The notes under the pieces: generated by a model | What the model saw: only the letters and a program-made list of their open reading frames with translations | What the model was told of the DNA's origin: nothing | Databases searched by the model: none | Program-made: the position numbers and the translations under genes | Source of the DNA: Ralstonia sp. A12 | GTDB taxonomy: Bacteria; Pseudomonadota; Gammaproteobacteria; Burkholderiales; Burkholderiaceae | Assembly: GCF_000801955.1 (NCBI RefSeq) | Contig: NZ_JSZO01000001.1 | Coordinates: 62,001 to 126,000 of the forward strand | Direction of reading: 5' to 3' | DNA: 64,000 nucleotides | In this document: positions 60,138-64,000 of the stretch, piece after piece | Numbering within the stretch: the stretch's first letter is position 1 | How the letters are laid out: every line of letters begins with the position of its first letter

Positions 60138-60821
60138 ATGAATGCCGAAACCCACCCCCTGGCCATGGACATCGTGACCGATGGCCAGGTGCTGCCAGGT
60201 CACCTGATTTGCCCAAGCAATGCCATCGGGCTGGTGATCTTTGCGCATGGCAGCGGCAGCTCCCAATGGAGCCCGCGCAACAAATACGTTGCCGATCAAC
60301 TCAACGCATCCGGGCTGGGCACGTTCCTGTTTGATCTGTTGACTGCCGAGGAGGCCGCACACGCCTCCTACCGCTTCGACATCCACCTGCTTGCGCGCCG
60401 CCTGCGCGCAGCCACGCACGCCGTTGGCGATATTGCCCGCAAACACAAGCTGCGCCTGGGATACTTCGGGGCCAGCACTGGCGCTGCCGCTGCCGTTCAA
60501 GCTGCAGCGACACCGGGCGATCTGTATCGGATTGACGCCGTGGTCAGCCGCGGCGGGCGCCCGGATCTGGCCGGCCCGCATGCGCTGGCGCAGCTTGCAT
60601 CCCCCACCCTGCTGATCGTGGGTGGCGCCGATCTGGACGTCCTTGACCTCAACAAACAAGCCCACAGCGAGATGCGATGCGTAAAGGCCCTCGAGACAGT
60701 GCCCCACGCGACGCATCTGTTTGAAGAGCCTGGTGCACTCGAACATGTCGCGGAGTTGGCACGCGCCTGGTTCGTACAGTATCTCGGCGGGAACGAACAA
60801 CCCCGCCCGCAAGCGAGGTAA
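60138..60821 (+). CDS. Dienelactone-hydrolase-like alpha/beta hydrolase
   Basis: 227 residues. Fold marks: VIFAHGSGSSQWSPRNKYVA (oxyanion region), nucleophile elbow GYFGASTGAAAAV, the acid strand TLLIVGGADLDVLDLN and histidine in TVPHATHLFEE. This subgroup lies in stress loci beside a phosphoribosyltransferase, and I recall the two as a single fused protein in mycobacteria. Substrate unknown. The stop is three bases before the GTG of the phosphoribosyltransferase, so they are cotranscribed. Confidence 0.85.
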   Translation: MNAETHPLAMDIVTDGQVLPGHLICPSNAIGLVIFAHGSGSSQWSPRNKYVADQLNASGLGTFLFDLLTAEEAAHASYRFDIHLLARRLRAATHAVGDIARKHKLRLGYFGASTGAAAAVQAAATPGDLYRIDAVVSRGGRPDLAGPHALAQLASPTLLIVGGADLDVLDLNKQAHSEMRCVKALETVPHATHLFEEPGALEHVAELARAWFVQYLGGNEQPRPQAR

Positions 60822-60824
60822 ACC

Positions 60825-61478
60825 GTGCGATTCAAAGATCGATTGAACGCGGCACAACTGCTTGCGCTCGCGCTCGACAAATACCGGGGCAGTCATCCTC
60901 TGGTGCTCGCCATCCCACGAGGGGCTACCCCCATGGGCCAGTTCATCGCCGCGGCGCTGGACGGTGAACTGGATGTCGTTCTCGTTCGCAAGCTGCGTGC
61001 CCCCTTCAACTCCGAACTGGCCGTCGGAGCGGTTGAGGAAAGCGGCTGGACCTATGTAGCGCCACATGCCGAGCGCGTGGCCGCCGACACCACCTATCTT
61101 GAGGAAGAACGGGCCCAGCAAATGGATGTCATTCGGCGGCGGCGAGCGCTCTATACGCCGCACCGCGGCCCCTGCGACGTTCAGGGGCGCGTCGTGATCG
61201 TGGTCGATGACGGCTTGGCAACGGGCGCGTCCATGAGGGCAGCATTGCATGCCGTGCGCCAGCGCCAACCAAAATGGCTGGTCTGCGCGGTCCCGGTGGC
61301 TGCGCCGGATAGCCTGGAGAACATTCTCCCCTTGGCCGACGAGGTCGTCTGCCTCTATGCACCGCCGGCCTTCCGCACGGTTGGGGTGTACTACGACGCT
61401 TTTCCGCAAGTCGAAGATGCTCAGGTGCGTGCGGCGCTGCATGCCACACGACCCAGCGATAGCCCGCAGCGGCACTGA
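60825..61478 (+). CDS. Type I phosphoribosyltransferase-like protein
   Basis: 217 residues from GTG. The PRPP-binding loop VVIVVDDGLATGASM is complete. N-terminal features HPLVLAIPRGATPMGQF and DVVLVRKLRAPFNSELAVGAV, with the E..R..Q helix VIRRRRALY, match the DUF/PRT group linked to dienelactone hydrolase proteins. It probably transfers a phosphoribosyl group or regulates through PRPP binding; the base is not known. With the PRPP synthetase-like and AMP phosphorylase-like genes it makes a third ribose-phosphate gene in the locus. Confidence 0.85.
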   Translation: MRFKDRLNAAQLLALALDKYRGSHPLVLAIPRGATPMGQFIAAALDGELDVVLVRKLRAPFNSELAVGAVEESGWTYVAPHAERVAADTTYLEEERAQQMDVIRRRRALYTPHRGPCDVQGRVVIVVDDGLATGASMRAALHAVRQRQPKWLVCAVPVAAPDSLENILPLADEVVCLYAPPAFRTVGVYYDAFPQVEDAQVRAALHATRPSDSPQRH

Positions 61479-61614
61479 CAGCTCAACAGCTCACCGTATA
61501 CGCACGTCACAGACCGGCTCTCAACATTGTGGGTTGCGGGATTCAGTTCCACGCCAGGACGCCGGAGCCCCGCGATAGAACATACGCGAATGACTGCGCC
61601 GCGCATCGCCTATC

Positions 61615-63084
61615 TCAGCCCGGCGGTTCCGCCCTGCCGGCCAATGCAGCGCCGCGCCAACCTCCGCCCAAGGCAAGGAACAACGCCACAGTGTCCTGCA
61701 GCCGTTGCGCCCGCACTTGAACGGTGCCGAGCACCGCCTGCTGATATTGCAGATCGGCGCTCAGCACTTGAAGGTAGCTGGCTACGCCCGCGCGGTAGCC
61801 GGCATTGATCTCATCCAGCGCGGCGCTCGCTGCCGCCTGCTCGCGCAGTTGCGCATCGAGTTGAATCGCATCGTGCTCTAGCGCGCGCAGCACATCCGCC
61901 ACCTGCTGGAAGGAAGCGAGCACCACTTGCCGGTAGTCCGCATCCGCGGCCTGCAGGGCTTGCTTTGCTGCGCCGCGCCGGTAGTACAAAGTGCCTCCCT
62001 CGAACAACGGTGCGAACAGGCTGGCCCCGATACTCCACGCGCCTGCCTGAGCGCCAAACAGGTCGGCGCTGCGGTTGCCCATGCGCGCGTAGTCTGCGCT
62101 GAGGGTAAGGCTTGGCAGCATCGCGGCCGTTGCGACGCCGACATCCGCGGTGGCTTGATGCAAACGCGCTTGGGCGGCCAGGACATCCGGCCGCTGCCGC
62201 ACTAGCTCGGAAGGGACAAGGCTGGGCAAATCGGCCGGCAGCCCAAGGCTGCTGAGGCCAACATTCTTCGTCTCGGCCTGCGCCGGAAAGCGCCCCATCA
62301 GCACGGCCTCCAGGTGCGCTGCCTGGTCGCGCTTCTGCTCCAGCGGTGGTAGCGAAGCTTCCAGCGCGGCCAACTGAGTGATCAGGCTGAGTTCGCTGGA
62401 ATGCGCCATCACCCCGGCGTCAACCTGGGCGTGCGCGATGTCGACCTGTTCGTGCACCACCGCAATCAAGCTGCGGGTCGTGTCGATCTGCGCGGTATAG
62501 GCCGCGCGCGCGATCACGGCGTTGACGAGGTTGCCGGTCAAGGTGAGGTACGCAGCGGCAACCGCATAGCGCTGGCCTTCTGCCTGGGCGGCCAAGGATT
62601 CAACCGTGCGCCGGCTGCCACCAAAAATGTCGAGCGCGTAGCTGATCGAGGGCCCGAGCGTCCACAACGTGAAAAGACTCGGCGCCCCCATCTGGCCAAG
62701 CCTTGCAGGCACGACAGCCTGGCGCGACACATCGGCCGAGGCCGTCACCTGTGGGTAGAACACGCCGGCGCCAGCCCGCAGCAGGTCTTGCGCCGCGCGC
62801 AAATTGGCCTCGGCCTGTTGCAGCGTGGGGTTGGCCGTGATGGCCGACTCCATGACGTTGTCCAGCGTCGGGCTGCCAAACGCATGCCACCAATTGGAGG
62901 ATACGGGTGCAGCAGTAAATTTCTGGGCAACGCCGTCCACCAGGATGGACCCGGCAGGATCACCGTCATGGAGATAGCGGTCAACGTTTGGCGCGGCGGG
63001 TTCCCGGAAGTCCGGCCCCACGGCACAGCCCCCGGCGGCCAGCACGATCGCAGCCAAACACGCTGCCCGGCACACGGCCTTCAT
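61615..63084 (-). CDS. NodT family outer-membrane efflux lipoprotein (second copy)
   Basis: About 489 residues; I take the ATG that overlaps the HlyD stop by one base. Lipobox LAAGGC follows a short signal peptide. OEP-fold features are LQQAEANLRAAQDLLRAG, YALDIFGGSRRTVESLAAQ, QRPDVLAAQARLHQAT and FEGGTLYYRRGAAKQ. It forms the outer-membrane channel for the HlyD-type pump at the right edge. Clearly different in sequence from the NodT in the phaC operon. Confidence 0.9.
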   Translation of the reverse strand: MKAVCRAACLAAIVLAAGGCAVGPDFREPAAPNVDRYLHDGDPAGSILVDGVAQKFTAAPVSSNWWHAFGSPTLDNVMESAITANPTLQQAEANLRAAQDLLRAGAGVFYPQVTASADVSRQAVVPARLGQMGAPSLFTLWTLGPSISYALDIFGGSRRTVESLAAQAEGQRYAVAAAYLTLTGNLVNAVIARAAYTAQIDTTRSLIAVVHEQVDIAHAQVDAGVMAHSSELSLITQLAALEASLPPLEQKRDQAAHLEAVLMGRFPAQAETKNVGLSSLGLPADLPSLVPSELVRQRPDVLAAQARLHQATADVGVATAAMLPSLTLSADYARMGNRSADLFGAQAGAWSIGASLFAPLFEGGTLYYRRGAAKQALQAADADYRQVVLASFQQVADVLRALEHDAIQLDAQLREQAAASAALDEINAGYRAGVASYLQVLSADLQYQQAVLGTVQVRAQRLQDTVALFLALGGGWRGAALAGRAEPPG

Positions 63085-64000
63085 CACGAGGCTCCCTGCA
63101 GGTAGACGTCGACCAGTTGCCCCGGATAGACCGTGAGCTTGTCCGGCTGTTTGAACCGGAAGAGCAAGGGCAGCACGCGCACATCCACCCGCTCCGAGCG
63201 CTGATCGGAAAGCTCCACCTTGGGCGAGACATAGGGTTGTACCCGCACGAACTCCAGTGGCACGCTCACATTGGTACCCCGGAAGAACATGCGCGCCTGC
63301 ACCGTGCTGGACGGCAGGCGGTGCACCAGGATTTCGTCCACGTACACGCGCACCGCCAACTTGCTCTGGCCTGAGCTCATCATGACCAGCGGGACATAGC
63401 CCCGCGTATAGGCGTCATACGTGCCTTGCGGCGACACATAGGCCCCGGGCGAGGTATTGATCGACATCACGATGCCATCCGTCGGCGCACGCACGGTGTA
63501 TTTGTTGAGCAAAGCGCTGGCCGCGGCCGCGCCTTTCAGCAACGCGTCGCGCTGCTTCTGCAGGGTGCGGATGTCGTAGCTCCATGCGCCCGCTCGCGTG
63601 AGTTCATACTGGCGCTGTGCGACGGTCAGATTGCCATGGGCCACGCGTACGGCATTGGCGGCATTGTCCATCGCATCACGGCTGACGGCCTTTGGGTTGA
63701 GGCGAGCGGCCGCCTCGAGCTTGTCCAGTTGGTCCTGCACCGTGCGCAGGCTTGCATCCGCCGCTGTCACCTGCGCGCGCGTGACTTCCAGCGTCTCTTT
63801 GCGCGGCTGCGCCAGCAGCGCGTTCAACTGCGCGTCAACGGAGTCCGCCTGCGACTGCTGTTGCGCCGTCAGGGCACGCTGCACAGAATCTTCGATCTGG
63901 ATCAGTGCATCGCCCTGCTTCACCGCCTGCCCCTCCTGGACAAGAATGCGCGCGACGGTGCCTGAGACCTCGGAATACAAGTTCAGATTGGCGCCACTGG
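63084..64000 (-). CDS. HlyD family secretion protein (5' end beyond window)
   Basis: At least 305 residues, frame open to the window edge. It begins in a lipoyl half (NLYSEVSGTVARILVQEGQ), continues with a coiled coil (about 130 residues), then TVRAPTDGIVMSINTSPG and a beta-barrel (SKLAVRVYVDEILVHRLP), and ends with a C-terminal domain of strands. It lies upstream of and coupled with NodT. The inner-membrane partner must lie beyond 64 kb; it could be MFS (EmrA-type) or ABC. Confidence 0.88.
   Translation of the reverse strand, partial: SGANLNLYSEVSGTVARILVQEGQAVKQGDALIQIEDSVQRALTAQQQSQADSVDAQLNALLAQPRKETLEVTRAQVTAADASLRTVQDQLDKLEAAARLNPKAVSRDAMDNAANAVRVAHGNLTVAQRQYELTRAGAWSYDIRTLQKQRDALLKGAAAASALLNKYTVRAPTDGIVMSINTSPGAYVSPQGTYDAYTRGYVPLVMMSSGQSKLAVRVYVDEILVHRLPSSTVQARMFFRGTNVSVPLEFVRVQPYVSPKVELSDQRSERVDVRVLPLLFRFKQPDKLTVYPGQLVDVYLQGAS

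Noticed and set aside
59760-61475. Minus-strand frame of 571 codons
   Set aside because: Covers the phasin, hydrolase and phosphoribosyltransferase, all with motifs on the plus strand; the antisense translation is unstructured.
1-64000. tRNA, rRNA, integrase or attachment-site pair framing an island
   Set aside because: None seen by eye. The only mobile trace is the IS remnant at 28 kb.

Overview
The window looks like chromosome of a Burkholderiaceae betaproteobacterium, most probably Ralstonia. It has high G+C, the tmk-holB-pilZ-tatD-ankyrin order, intracellular PHB depolymerase, class I-like PHA synthase and phasins, and protein wording typical of Ralstonia/Cupriavidus/Burkholderia. The species cannot be fixed by eye. 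I saw no tRNA, rRNA, CRISPR array or phage.

The first 28 kb is ordinary, mostly metabolic chromosome. Positions 1-3.5 kb hold tmk (3' end), holB, a PilZ protein, a TatD nuclease and an ankyrin-repeat exported protein. Then come an EgtB-type sulfoxide synthase gene without egtD beside it; an ECF41 sigma factor with a near-perfect ECF41 autoregulatory promoter and a flavodoxin-like partner; a translationally coupled LacI-ABC transporter-GpdQ-like phosphodiesterase operon (6.8-12.5 kb) with a palindromic LacI operator; a divergent azoreductase/LysR pair; a PHB depolymerase; a glutathione transferase; a 2-oxoacid dehydrogenase E1a-E1b-E2 operon; an MFS-M20 hydrolase-amidase operon with its divergent LysR; a divergent AraC/MFS efflux pair; and a DUF2867 protein. 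A decayed insertion sequence end lies at about 28.0-28.2 kb.

From 28.3 kb to the right edge the window changes character. It resembles the low-oxygen-activated (lxa) type of locus described in Burkholderia cenocepacia. One minus-strand operon (39.8-28.3 kb) couples a PHA synthase with NodT/HlyD/RbbA-type ABC efflux, a phasin, a MaoC-phosphotransacetylase fusion and acetate kinase. A second operon (47.8-40.5 kb) couples Hsp20, a beta-CASP RNase-like protein, a PRPP synthetase-like protein, DUF1488, an AMP/thymidine phosphorylase-like protein and a Mg2+ P-type ATPase. Around them lie an LRAT-like protein, a rhomboid, a c4-like cytochrome with a frameshifted haem-barrel gene, a family X DNA polymerase with PHP domain, an HPF-like hibernation factor, a nitroreductase, a zinc alcohol dehydrogenase, an APH/P-loop kinase fusion, a 12-residue repeat exported protein, a second phasin, a hydrolase plus phosphoribosyltransferase, and a second NodT/HlyD efflux pair that runs off the edge.

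The unifying signal is a set of eleven 14-bp FNR/ANR-type sites (TTGAY-N4-RTCAA and variants) in the intergenic regions of this second half, several about -41.5 from a plausible -10 box. My reading is an oxygen-limitation regulon: carbon overflow stored as PHA or turned into ATP through Pta-Ack, redox balancing by alcohol dehydrogenase and cytochromes, nucleotide/ribose salvage, ribosome hibernation, chaperone and DNA repair functions. Three decayed pieces (a truncated alcohol dehydrogenase with an intact promoter, an SDR tail, the frameshifted haem barrel) show that parts of the locus are eroding.
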